In this document: positions 50,726 through 58,500 of the stretch, piece after piece | How the letters are laid out: the number at the start of each line of letters is the position of its first letter | Numbering within the stretch: the first letter of the stretch is position 1 | From: Armatimonadota bacterium | GTDB lineage: Bacteria; Armatimonadota; UBA5829; DSUL01 | Length of the DNA stretch: 64,000 nt | Assembly (NCBI GenBank): GCA_025998755.1 | Contig: AP024674.1 | Location: 2,806,162-2,870,161, forward strand | Reading direction: 5' to 3' | Notes under the pieces: generated by a model | The model's input: only the letters and a program-made list of their open reading frames with translations | The model's database searches: none | What the model was told of the DNA's origin: nothing | Program-made: the position numbers and the translations under genes

Positions 50726-51592
50726 TCATCCCTCCAACAGCTGGCGGGCGAACTCGCGAGGATCGAACAGTTCCAGGTCCTCCACCTTCTCGCCCGTGCC
50801 GATGTAGCGCACCGGCACGCCCAGTTCATCCCGGATGCTGAGCACCGTGCCCCCGCGTGCGCTGGAATCCATCTTGCTGAGCACAAGACCCGTCACGTTG
50901 ATGGCGTTCAGGAACTCCCGCGCCTGTGCGATGGCATTCTGCCCGGTGGTGGCGTCCAGTACCAGCAGGGTCTCGTCCGGCGGCCGCCCGGCGGTCTTCT
51001 CCACCGTCCGGACGATCTTGCGCAGCTCCTCCATCAGGTTGGATTTCGTATGCAGCCGTCCCGCCGTGTCCACAATGACCACGTCCGCGCCGCGGGCGCG
51101 TGCGGCGTTGATGCCGTCGAAGACCACCGCCGCCGGGTCCGCACCGGGCTGACCTTTCACGATGTCCGCTCCCACGCGACCGGCCCAGATCTCAAGCTGC
51201 TCGATGGCCGCGGCGCGGAAAGTGTCCGCCGCGCACAGCAGCACCCGCTTGCCTTCCCGGCGGTACAGGTGCGCCAGTTTGGCGATGGTGGTGGTTTTGC
51301 CCACGCCGTTGACGCCGGCGACGAAAATGACCGAGGGCGGCTGCGGACCGTAGGCCAGTCCCTGCGGGCCGTCCGATCCCATCAGGTCACAGATGATCTC
51401 CCGCAGCCCTGCCTCCACCCCGTCGGGATGCGCTTTCGAGTCGTGCAAGCGCTGGAGGATTTTCGTCACCGTCTCGTAGGCGACGTCGGCGCCGATGAGT
51501 GCCTCCTCCAGTTCCTCGGCAGTGTCCTCGTCCAGGACGGTTTTTCCGGTCAGCTTGCGGGCAATGTTCTTTAGGGCTCCAAACAGCCGCAT
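50726..51592 (-). CDS. ftsY: Signal recognition particle receptor FtsY
   Basis: This 288-residue NG-domain GTPase starts at ATG 51592 (MRLFGALKN), with GAGGAG about 12 bases upstream; the longer frame to 51715 is not family-like. The N domain is helical. The G domain has FVAGVNGVGKTTTIAKLA (G1, residues about 91-105), CAADTFRAAAIEQL, VDTAGRLHTKSNLMEEL and LSKMDSSARGG. It docks SRP-ribosome complexes at the membrane for co-translational insertion. It lacks the long acidic A domain of enterobacterial FtsY. Confidence 0.96.
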   Translation of the reverse strand: MRLFGALKNIARKLTGKTVLDEDTAEELEEALIGADVAYETVTKILQRLHDSKAHPDGVEAGLREIICDLMGSDGPQGLAYGPQPPSVIFVAGVNGVGKTTTIAKLAHLYRREGKRVLLCAADTFRAAAIEQLEIWAGRVGADIVKGQPGADPAAVVFDGINAARARGADVVIVDTAGRLHTKSNLMEELRKIVRTVEKTAGRPPDETLLVLDATTGQNAIAQAREFLNAINVTGLVLSKMDSSARGGTVLSIRDELGVPVRYIGTGEKVEDLELFDPREFARQLLEG

Positions 51593-51788
51593 TCGGGAAA
51601 ACAGCTCCTCGCAGACGATATGCGCCGGCATCCGGCGGCGGGGCGCAAGAGAGCGCCCCGGGGATGATAGTCCGCCCCCGCCTCTCGCGGCAAGGGGAAC
51701 GCAACGCGGCCGCACCGGGGCAGGATGCGGGCGGACGGCGGCCGAAGTTCTCTGCGGGGATCACCCTCCCGAAAGGAACCTTTGTCCG

Positions 51789-52763
51789 ATGGAGAATGCG
51801 CTTTTCGTGGTGTGTCTCGGAGTGGCCATCTGCCTGCTCGTGGTGTCCCCCGGAGCGGCCCAGCAGGGCTCTCTGGAGAAAGTCTGCGGGGACCTGAAAT
51901 TCCCGGAGGGGCCGGCCTGGGACGGCAAAGGCACGCTTTACTTTTCCAACTGCTCCGCTGACACCATCTCGCGCCTTGGCCCGGACGGCGCGTTCACGTT
52001 CGAATGGATGAAGGGCTCGGAGTCACCGGAGAAGTCCCCGTTCCGGAAGACCAACGGCATCACGGTACACCGGGACGGGTCGCTCTTCATCTGTGATTAC
52101 GGCCTGAACGCGATCGTCCGCGTTGACCCGCAGACGAAAAAGGGCGAGGTGTACGCAGACCGTTGCGACGGCGAGGCGTTCAAGGGTCCAAACGATCTGG
52201 CCTTCGATCCGGCCGGAAACCTGTACTTCACCGATCCCGTCGGCTCCGGGCGCGACAATCCGGTGGGATGCGTCTATCGCGTGGAGACCGTCACGCGCAA
52301 GGTGACGCGCGTTGCCGGCGGTATGGCCTTCCCGAACGGCCTGGCCTTTACGGCGGACGGTGGTTACCTTTATGTGTGCGAGTCCCAGCAGAATCGCATT
52401 GTCCGCTTTCCCGTCAACCGGGACGGGTCGCTAGGTAAGATGGAGCCCTTCGCGGACCTTTCCCCCAACGGACCTGGCGAACCGGACGGAATGGCTGTGG
52501 ACTCATCGGGGCGTCTGTGGGTCACACACTTCGGGGCGCACTCGGTGTTGATCATCGAGCCGGACGGCAGGATCGTCCAACGCATCGAGGTGCCGCATAC
52601 GGAAGGAAACGGCTACGGTCCCACCAACATCGAGTTTGCCGGACCGGACCTGAGGACGGTCTACATCACGGATCCGGGGTCGGCCGCGCTGTTCCGGATG
52701 CGCTCGGAAGTGCCCGGTCTGCCCCTGTTCTGCTCGCCGATGGACCGCCGCGGGAAGCAGTGA
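51789..52763 (+). CDS. Secreted SMP-30/gluconolactonase-family protein
   Basis: This 324-residue six-bladed beta-propeller starts at ATG 51789 with AAGGAA upstream and a signal peptide ending near SPGAAQ. Metal ligands of the SMP-30 family are all visible: Glu in KFPEGPAWDG, Asn in KGPNDLAFDPAGNLYFTD, and Asp in GEPDGMAVDSSGRLWV. It is a predicted Ca2+-dependent lactonase acting on sugar lactones outside the cytoplasm. The open frame extends upstream to 51495 but that part overlaps ftsY and is not real. Agmatine deiminase follows 17 bases downstream. Confidence 0.92.
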   Translation: MENALFVVCLGVAICLLVVSPGAAQQGSLEKVCGDLKFPEGPAWDGKGTLYFSNCSADTISRLGPDGAFTFEWMKGSESPEKSPFRKTNGITVHRDGSLFICDYGLNAIVRVDPQTKKGEVYADRCDGEAFKGPNDLAFDPAGNLYFTDPVGSGRDNPVGCVYRVETVTRKVTRVAGGMAFPNGLAFTADGGYLYVCESQQNRIVRFPVNRDGSLGKMEPFADLSPNGPGEPDGMAVDSSGRLWVTHFGAHSVLIIEPDGRIVQRIEVPHTEGNGYGPTNIEFAGPDLRTVYITDPGSAALFRMRSEVPGLPLFCSPMDRRGKQ

Positions 52764-52779
52764 CGCGAGGATCCCGCTC

Positions 52780-53865
52780 ATGACTGCCCCTTTGACCACT
52801 CCCCGGCGTGACGGGTTCCGGATGCCGGCGGAGTGGGAGCCGCATTCCCGCTGCTGGATGGGCTGGCCATTCCGGCCCGATGTCTGGAGAGAAAAGGCCC
52901 GGCCTGCCCGGGAGGCTTTCGCGATGGTGGCGGAGGCGATCAGCGCCTTCGAGCCGGTGACCGTCTGCGTGCCCCCAGGCCAGGCAGACGAGGCCCGCAG
53001 GATGCTTCCGGACGGGGTGGAAGTGTTCGCCGTTCCCTGCGATGACGCCTGGCTGCGAGACACGGGTCCCACCTTTGTGACGGATGGCCGGGAGCTCCGG
53101 GGGGTGGACTGGGAGTTCAACTCCTGGGGCGGCCTGCTGGCGGAGTGCCGTAACGACAACGCGCTGGCCGGGCGCATTCTGCGCCGCGTAGGAGCCCGCG
53201 CTTACCGGCCGGGCATCGTGATGGAGGGTGGCTCCTTCTCCGTTGACGGCGACGGGACCGTCATCGCCACGCAGGAGTGCCTGCTGAACCCGAACCGCAA
53301 TCCGCATCTGTCGCGCCGGCAGATCGAGGAGACGCTGCTGGAGTATCTGGGTGCGCGGAAGATGATCTGGATCCCCCGCGGTATGCCCGGCGATTCGGAC
53401 ACCAGCGGGCACGTGGACAACATCTGCTGTTTCGTCCGGCCGGGGGTGGTAGCCGTGGCCTGGGCCGGTGATTCCACCGACCCGCGCCACGCCGCCTGCG
53501 CCGAGGCGGAGCAGGCGCTCCTTTCCTCCTCCGACGCCTGCGGCCGCGTTCTCCAGGTCGTGCGCGTTCCGCTTCCGCCACCCCAGATCGTCTCTCCGGA
53601 GGAGTGCCGCACCCTTCCTCTTGCGAACGGTCAGCCCATCCGCTCGCCCGGACAGATGCTGCCCGCCAGCTACATCAACTTCTACTTCGCAAACGGCGCG
53701 CTGATCGTGCCCGCCTTTGGGGACCAGACGTCGGACGGCGAGGCGGCGGAGGTGCTCGCGCGTCTGTTCCCGGACCGCAAGATCCTGATGATCCCTTCGC
53801 GTGAGATCCTGCTTGGCGGCGGCAACATCCACTGCATCACGCAACAGCAGCCGGAGGTGGCTTGA
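52780..53865 (+). CDS. aguA: Agmatine deiminase
   Basis: This 361-residue protein of the peptidylarginine-deiminase-like fold starts GFRMPAEWEPHSRCWMGWPF. Catalytic residues are visible in PCDDAWLRDTGPTFV, EGGSFSVDGDGT, GHVDNICCFVRP and the nucleophile Cys near residue 351 in GGGNIHCITQQQP. It converts agmatine to N-carbamoylputrescine on the route from arginine to polyamines. No N-carbamoylputrescine amidase is adjacent, so the rest of the pathway must lie elsewhere. Confidence 0.94.
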   Translation: MTAPLTTPRRDGFRMPAEWEPHSRCWMGWPFRPDVWREKARPAREAFAMVAEAISAFEPVTVCVPPGQADEARRMLPDGVEVFAVPCDDAWLRDTGPTFVTDGRELRGVDWEFNSWGGLLAECRNDNALAGRILRRVGARAYRPGIVMEGGSFSVDGDGTVIATQECLLNPNRNPHLSRRQIEETLLEYLGARKMIWIPRGMPGDSDTSGHVDNICCFVRPGVVAVAWAGDSTDPRHAACAEAEQALLSSSDACGRVLQVVRVPLPPPQIVSPEECRTLPLANGQPIRSPGQMLPASYINFYFANGALIVPAFGDQTSDGEAAEVLARLFPDRKILMIPSREILLGGGNIHCITQQQPEVA

Positions 53866-53871
53866 CCGGGT

Positions 53872-53889
53872 GTTATCTTTTGTGATAAC
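53872..53889 (+). promoter_or_regulatory. Inverted repeat GTTATC-N6-GATAAC at the toxin-antitoxin start
   Basis: Perfect 6-base arms at 53872-53877 and 53884-53889 end two bases before the ATG of the toxin gene. There is no Shine-Dalgarno between, so this may be an autoregulatory operator combined with a leaderless start. Confidence 0.5.
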
Positions 53890-53891
53890 TT

Positions 53892-54254
53892 ATGTTGAGG
53901 GCCGTGAGTTTGGGCTGCAACTCCGGACTGCGCGTCCTTGAGTATCTGGCGGCCGATGGCCGCAGTCCTTTTGCGGAGTGGCTTGAGCGGTTGCCGATTG
54001 CCGCTAGAGCACGCGTTCAGGCGCGAATCCTGCGTTTTGAGATGGGTAACCTGGGCGATTGGAAAAGTGTGGGCAGTGGAGTTCGGGAGTCCAGACTTGA
54101 TTACGGTCCGGGATACCGCGTGTATTTCGCCTGCGCGGGCAAAGACCTGATTCTACTGTGCGGAGGGGACAAGACCACCCAGAGCCGCGATATCGAGACA
54201 GCGAAAGCCTTCTGGAAAGATTACAGGAGAAGAGAAACGGATGAGCGTGCGTAG
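53892..54254 (+). CDS. RelE/ParE-type toxin of the HI1419 family
   Basis: This 120-residue small basic protein has the phage-derived Gp49-like/HI1419 layout: LEYLAADGRSPFAEWLERLP, ARILRFEMGNLGDWKSVGSG, VRESRLDYGPGYRVYFA and ILLCGGDKTTQSRDIETA. These match the addiction-module killer family (RelE/ParE superfamily). It would inhibit translation or a related process when freed from the antitoxin. The antitoxin gene overlaps its end by 14 bases, and the toxin-first order is usual for this family. Confidence 0.9.
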   Translation: MLRAVSLGCNSGLRVLEYLAADGRSPFAEWLERLPIAARARVQARILRFEMGNLGDWKSVGSGVRESRLDYGPGYRVYFACAGKDLILLCGGDKTTQSRDIETAKAFWKDYRRRETDERA

Positions 54255-54549
54255 CCGGGACTGGAATGAGGGGCTGGCGCAGCAGTTGCGTGACCCGGCT
54301 TTTGCGGCGGAGTTCGTGAAGGCTGCGCTTGAGGAGGGGATCCCGCTCCAGGCCGCGCTGGGCAAGCTTGTGCGTTCGGTGGGGGTCAACGAGTATGCCG
54401 CACGCGTTGGGATGGCTCCCCCCAACCTGGTCAGGGCCCTCGATCCTTCGCGCAACGTCACTCAGGAGACTCTGAACCGCTTGCTCCGCCCGCTGGGGCT
54501 GCGGCTATCGGTGGAACCGATAGCAGAGGATCCGGGGCGCGCGGCGTGA
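54241..54549 (+). CDS. HI1420-type antitoxin (addiction-module antidote)
   Basis: This 102-residue helix-turn-helix protein has RDPAFAAEFVKAALEEGIPL followed by a Cro/XRE-like domain (VNEYAARVGMAPPNLVRALD). The closing strand TQETLNRLLRPLGLRLSVEP is diagnostic of the HI1420 probable addiction-module antidote family. Its ATG lies inside the 3' end of the toxin gene, ensuring coupled synthesis. It would bind the toxin and probably the inverted repeat upstream. Confidence 0.9.
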   Translation: MSVRSRDWNEGLAQQLRDPAFAAEFVKAALEEGIPLQAALGKLVRSVGVNEYAARVGMAPPNLVRALDPSRNVTQETLNRLLRPLGLRLSVEPIAEDPGRAA

Positions 54550-54595
54550 CCGGCAGCAGACTGGACCAAGCGGTTTCCTGCCGCCTGAGCGCAAC

Positions 54596-55249
54596 GTGAC
54601 ACTCCCGGGACAGCTCCGGTTACGTAGGCTCGTCTTCGCTTCGGGAGCGGCGGGGTTCCTCTGGTTAAGATTGGCGCTTGCAGTCCGGAGCGGTCACACA
54701 ATGCCGCTAGATCTGGTTGTCAGCCGGGCCGTTCAGAGTGCGCACGCGCCGTGGCTCGATTCCTTCGCCAATGCGCTGACATTTCTGGGCGCTCCAGTCA
54801 CAGTCATCATTTTCGCCTTTGCGGGGTGTGTGCGGTTTGTCATCCTGCGCCGTCCTGTTCCGGCTCTGGCCCTTGCGTTGACCGCCCTCTCGCTTCCGTT
54901 CAGCAACCTGCTGAAGGCGGTTGTCGGTCGTTCCCGTCCTGATGAAGACCTGGTCCGGGTCGTCGTGCATGCGGTAGGCGAGTCATTCCCGTCCGGGCAC
55001 GCTCTGGGCTCTCTGGTGTTTTACAGCTGCCTGTGCGCCGTTCTATGGCAGGAGTTGCCTCGTAACGGACGCATCATCGCGGCCTGGACGGCGGCGCTTC
55101 TGGTGGTGGCCATCGGTTGGACGCGGGTCTATCTGGGCGTACACTGGACGAGCGATGTCATCGGCGGATGGCTTGCCGGGTCCTTGCTGCTTACCGGCAT
55201 TCTGGATCTAGCATCGCGCATCCGGAGGCTTGCGCAATGGCGGAGATGA
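54596..55249 (+). CDS. PAP2-superfamily membrane phosphatase
   Basis: This 217-residue protein has five to six transmembrane helices and the three PAP2 motifs in order: KAVVGRSRP, SFPSGHA and TRVYLGVHWTSDVIGG. Such enzymes dephosphorylate undecaprenyl pyrophosphate or phosphatidate at the outer face of the membrane. Here recycling of the lipid carrier for surface polysaccharide is plausible. It starts at GTG 54596, just after the antitoxin gene. Confidence 0.92.
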   Translation: MTLPGQLRLRRLVFASGAAGFLWLRLALAVRSGHTMPLDLVVSRAVQSAHAPWLDSFANALTFLGAPVTVIIFAFAGCVRFVILRRPVPALALALTALSLPFSNLLKAVVGRSRPDEDLVRVVVHAVGESFPSGHALGSLVFYSCLCAVLWQELPRNGRIIAAWTAALLVVAIGWTRVYLGVHWTSDVIGGWLAGSLLLTGILDLASRIRRLAQWRR

Positions 55250-55359
55250 TTATCCTGCTGCCGAGTGGGGCGGAACAACAGAGCGCGCAAGAAAGGGAGC
55301 CGCCCACCTTCGGCGGCGCCTAAGTTTCGGGTTTTCCGGAAAAATCTTTGTGGTTTTTC

Positions 55360-55389
55360 TTGACAGGGGCCACGCTACCACCCCATAAT
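55360..55389 (+). promoter_or_regulatory. Sigma-70 promoter upstream of the PEP-CTERM cluster
   Basis: A perfect TTGACA (55360-55365) and CATAAT (55384-55389) are 18 bases apart, about 40 bases before the ATG at 55432. It is among the best promoter matches in the window and would drive the first gene of the secreted-protein cluster. Confidence 0.6.
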
Positions 55390-55431
55390 GCTTGCGGTAG
55401 TCGCTGGCAGCAAGAACGACGCCGCGCGAAG

Positions 55432-55764
55432 ATGAGTATCCGGAGGACAACAACATTCGTTCGCGTGACCGGGTGGCTGGTCCTGGCTGTGCTGACCTAC
55501 AGCCTGCTGGGAATCGGTCTGCACTCTCACGCGTATACCTCCTCCGCTGAGTGCTCCGACTGCCGCACTGCCATCGGCAATCTTCACTCTGATCACTGCG
55601 TGTTCGTGGAGCTGGAGCGCGCACTTAGTGCGTCGGATCTGGTCTCCCTTGCACAGCTTTCCCCGTCCGGTCCGTGCCAGCCGGCTGTCCTGGCGCCGCA
55701 GCAGTCCTGGACGGGCACATCCCTCACCGAGCACCCCGGCCGTTCTCCGCCTCCTCTCCTCTGA
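55432..55764 (+). CDS. Small exported HxH/CxxC protein of unknown function
   Basis: This 110-residue protein starts at ATG 55432. One hydrophobic segment (VTGWLVLAVLTYSLLGIGL) acts as signal or anchor. It is followed at once by HSHAYTSSAECSDCRTAIGN and LHSDHC. This gives an HxH pair, a CxxC pair and a further His/Cys set within 30 residues, a likely metal- or heme-binding head. The layout recalls DUF2946-like membrane-anchored His/Cys proteins, though I cannot name the family. It has its own promoter and heads a rightward run of secreted proteins. Confidence 0.7.
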   Translation: MSIRRTTTFVRVTGWLVLAVLTYSLLGIGLHSHAYTSSAECSDCRTAIGNLHSDHCVFVELERALSASDLVSLAQLSPSGPCQPAVLAPQQSWTGTSLTEHPGRSPPPLL

Positions 55765-56013
55765 CAGATTTGCCTCCGAGAGAGGAGCCTTTCTGAGCTC
55801 CGTCGGGCGCCTGTCGTTCCTTCAGGCGGACAAACATGCCGCTCGTTTCGCCTGAGTGTCCTGCGAGCACCTGCGGACACAAGGTAGCGCAGCGCCGGGC
55901 TCTCCTTCCTTGAGGTCTTTCGGGGGCTTTATTGCAGCTTCGCCGCGCTCACGGGCTGCAACCGTTCCAGTCCGAGCGCCTCAAGTGCGAACGTTCAGAG
56001 GGGAGGCAATTAG

Positions 56014-56682
56014 ATGAGCACTTTGAATCGTGTCCGGCTTTCCCGGCCGGGCCGCGAAGGGTTCACTCTCATCGAGCTTCTGGTCGTCATAGCGATCATC
56101 GCGATCCTGGCGGCCATCCTGTTCCCCGTTTTTCAGCGGGCCAGGGATGCCGCCGTGCGGACGAAGTGTCTGTCCAACATGAAACAGATGGGTCTGGCAT
56201 TTCGGATGTACGTGGATGACAACCGAGATACCTACCCGCCGTCCGACCACAACGACCTGCGCCTCACCTGGCTGGCCGTCCTGCAGCCTTACAGCAAGAC
56301 GGAGCTGCTATATCGGTGTCCCGCGGACACCAGCACCAACTGGGGCAATGTGCCCGGGACGCGCCGAACCAGTTACGGCACGAACTTTTACTTCACTCCG
56401 GCGGCTCCGGGGGACGAGCCGGGCATCAACGGCTTCATCAGGGAATCGATGGTGGCAAACGTGTCGCAGTCCATCTACATCTGCGAGCTGCGGCGCAACG
56501 CCGCTTCGGACCACGTCCATCCCTGCTACTGGCCGTTCCGCGTCCGCCCACAGCAGGAGGTGAACCAGAGTGCCCACCGGGGAGGAAGCAACTATGTCTT
56601 CCTGGACGGGCACGCCCGCTGGATGAGGTGGGAGGAGACGTGGCGTAACGACGGTTCCATCAATCTCTGGGATCCCTACTAG
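56014..56682 (+). CDS. Pseudopilin-like protein with prepilin N-terminus and H-x9-DG motif
   Basis: This 222-residue protein has a short leader, then [20 protein letters not shown] (class III prepilin signal) with Glu5 conserved. The C-terminal domain has an exact H-x9-DG motif beginning in [16 protein letters not shown]. The ATG has GGGAGG at 8-base spacing. It is the same family as 2911-3603. No secretion or pilus genes are near. It is followed after 45 bases by the all3515-like PEP-CTERM gene and is probably part of the same expression unit. Confidence 0.88.
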   Translation: MSTLNRVRLSRPGREGFTLIELLVVIAIIAILAAILFPVFQRARDAAVRTKCLSNMKQMGLAFRMYVDDNRDTYPPSDHNDLRLTWLAVLQPYSKTELLYRCPADTSTNWGNVPGTRRTSYGTNFYFTPAAPGDEPGINGFIRESMVANVSQSIYICELRRNAASDHVHPCYWPFRVRPQQEVNQSAHRGGSNYVFLDGHARWMRWEETWRNDGSINLWDPY

Positions 56683-56727
56683 GGAAGACCCTTCGTTCTC
56701 GATCTGCGTGATTGAAAGGAAAGAAGG

Positions 56728-57555
56728 ATGAGAACAACAGCTCTGAAGCTTGTTGCGCTTTTTGCGGCCGTGCTTGCCGCTCTGGCAGTCTCTGCGGACG
56801 CGCGTCCGCACTATTACGTGGGTTGGGAGAACCGCCCGCTGATCACCAGCGGTACTTACGCCGGTCTGGCGGAGCCCAATTACAACCGCCTGACCTTCCT
56901 GTTCGGGCACTTCTACGAGGACAATCCCAACAGCAATCACTTCCACGGTGTCGGACGATATACATACTCTGGCCCGCGGACCTCGCCCGTCGTCGTGGAT
57001 ACCAGCGGCAACAACCGCCTACCGGAGATCTTCGCGCGGGTGGAGGAGCCGTTCATCCCCCTGCTGCCGGGTAGCGGTGCCTGGGCCGGCAAGTATGTTT
57101 CCGGACTGGCCGAAGGAGAATACGCGCGCCTGACCATCGCCACCGTCGGCACTCTGAACGGGGGCGACGAGGGCGAGCAGACCCTGTTCAACAGGAGCCC
57201 GCACTATGCCGGGTCGCTGGACGGCTCCACGGTGGCGCTGGAGCTCCTGGAGATCAGCCCGGGCCTGCACGTGGCCGATGAAAGCGGTAATCCGCTCTTC
57301 GGCAGCGGCAACCTGGCCGTGCTGGGATCCGGTAACATCTGGCAGTTCACGCCCGTCTTCTGGGCGGATCTGTCCGTAGGCCCGGATGTTCCGCTGACCG
57401 CGAAGTTCCGTCTGGTGGATCTGAACGGTGTCCGGGAGCCGTCCGGCTACTTCTACTACGACTTCCAGACGGTGGTGCCTGAGCCCGCCAGTCTGATCGC
57501 GCTAGGAACGGGTCTGGCCGGTCTCGCCGCGGTTCGCCGCCGCAGCCGCGCCTGA
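56728..57555 (+). CDS. PEP-CTERM protein resembling the all3515 (Zur-repressed) family
   Basis: This 275-residue protein has a signal peptide ending near SADA. RPHYYVGWENRPLITSGTYA, LAEPNYNRLTFLFGHFYEDN and PNSNHFHGVGRYTYSG follow, with NNRLPE and VPLLPGSG-like spacing. This pattern is what I recall for the cyanobacterial all3515 family of PEP-CTERM proteins, known as Zur-repressed. The C-terminus, VVPEPASLIALGTGLAGLAA then RRRSR, is a PEP-CTERM sorting signal. It is probably a surface-exposed metal-linked protein. Family assignment is from memory and not verified by alignment. Confidence 0.8.
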   Translation: MRTTALKLVALFAAVLAALAVSADARPHYYVGWENRPLITSGTYAGLAEPNYNRLTFLFGHFYEDNPNSNHFHGVGRYTYSGPRTSPVVVDTSGNNRLPEIFARVEEPFIPLLPGSGAWAGKYVSGLAEGEYARLTIATVGTLNGGDEGEQTLFNRSPHYAGSLDGSTVALELLEISPGLHVADESGNPLFGSGNLAVLGSGNIWQFTPVFWADLSVGPDVPLTAKFRLVDLNGVREPSGYFYYDFQTVVPEPASLIALGTGLAGLAAVRRRSRA

Positions 57556-57572
57556 CAAACACTGACCGCCGT

Positions 57573-57599
57573 GGGGACCGGGCAGGCCGCCCGGTCCCC
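57573..57599 (+). repeat. Perfect hairpin between PEP-CTERM genes
   Basis: An 11-base arm (57573-57583) pairs perfectly with 57589-57599 around a 5-base loop. No U-tract follows, so partial termination or mRNA stabilisation is more likely than full termination. Confidence 0.5.
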
Positions 57600-57626
57600 C
57601 GGAGATACCGAAAGGAGAAAAGGACA

Positions 57627-58394
57627 ATGAAAAGACTTGGAATCGCTCTGCTACCGCTCGTCGCATCCGTTTCGCTGGCTGCGGCGATTTGCAGTCTTGC
57701 TTCGCCCGCTTTCGCGGAGGAGCACGAGCATTTTTCCGGGCACGTCGGCGTTGACGTGCGCGACGGCTCGTTCCTGATGGGCCGTTTCTACAAAGTGGAT
57801 GGCATTCCGCACTTTGACGAGAGCCATAAGGTCTTCCCGGTTGAGCTGGAACTGGATGAAGCCCTGGGTTACTGGATCTCCAACGAGCCTGGCTACGCTG
57901 GGTTCTGGAGCTACAGCGCCAACCCGGTGGATCTGGTGGGACTGCGGCTCGGCATCGCCTTTGCGGATTCGGTCTGGAAATGGGACCGGTCCGCCTTCGT
58001 TCCGTCGACTTCGGAACGTTTGCGCGTGATCAATCCCAACGGCCCGGGCTTTACCGAGAGCGGCTCCGGCCCTGTCGGCCCGGCCTTCTGGTTTACGGTT
58101 GGTTCAGACAACTGGTGGCACGATCACGTGCCGGTCCGACTGATCGCCACCGCGGGTGACCCCAATTCGCCTTCTGATGGCCTCTACCTGGCCCTGCTGC
58201 GCGTCCAGAGCCAGGACGGTTCCATCGGTCCCTCGGACCTTTACGCCATGGTCTTCAACAAGGGCATGTCCGAGGAGGATCATGATGCCGCGGTGGACTG
58301 GGTGGTCGAGAACGTCGTGCCTGAGCCCGCCAGCCTCACGGCGCTGGCGGTCGGACTGGCCGGACTGGTCGCGATGCGCCGGCGATCCGTCTGA
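57627..58394 (+). CDS. PEP-CTERM secreted protein with His-rich N-terminus
   Basis: This 255-residue protein has a signal peptide ending near PAFA, then EEHEHFSGHVGVDVRDGSFL. This recalls the GHxHxDxxxxDG start of actinobacterial surface-anchored proteins with the TIGR03769 or choice-of-anchor M domain. Later WHDHVPVRLIATAGDPNSPS and LYLALLRVQSQ fit the second half of that fold. The C-terminal VVPEPASLTALAVGLAGLVA plus RRRS is a PEP-CTERM tag. Upstream AAAGGAGAAAAGG provides the ribosome site. It may bind metal at the cell surface; function is not established. Confidence 0.8.
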   Translation: MKRLGIALLPLVASVSLAAAICSLASPAFAEEHEHFSGHVGVDVRDGSFLMGRFYKVDGIPHFDESHKVFPVELELDEALGYWISNEPGYAGFWSYSANPVDLVGLRLGIAFADSVWKWDRSAFVPSTSERLRVINPNGPGFTESGSGPVGPAFWFTVGSDNWWHDHVPVRLIATAGDPNSPSDGLYLALLRVQSQDGSIGPSDLYAMVFNKGMSEEDHDAAVDWVVENVVPEPASLTALAVGLAGLVAMRRRSV

Positions 58395-58412
58395 GCCTGT
58401 GCCGAAGTCCGG

Positions 58413-58434
58413 GGCAGGGCCGTCTTGCCCTGCC
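58413..58434 (+). repeat. Perfect 8-base hairpin between secreted-protein genes
   Basis: Arms 58413-58420 and 58427-58434 pair perfectly with a 6-base loop. No U-tract follows. It is the second such element inside the cluster. Confidence 0.45.
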
Positions 58435-58500
58435 GCTGCTCCGTGATCGGGAAGACGGTCCCGGCCCTGGACGCTTCCAGTTTAAGGAGGATGATGAACG

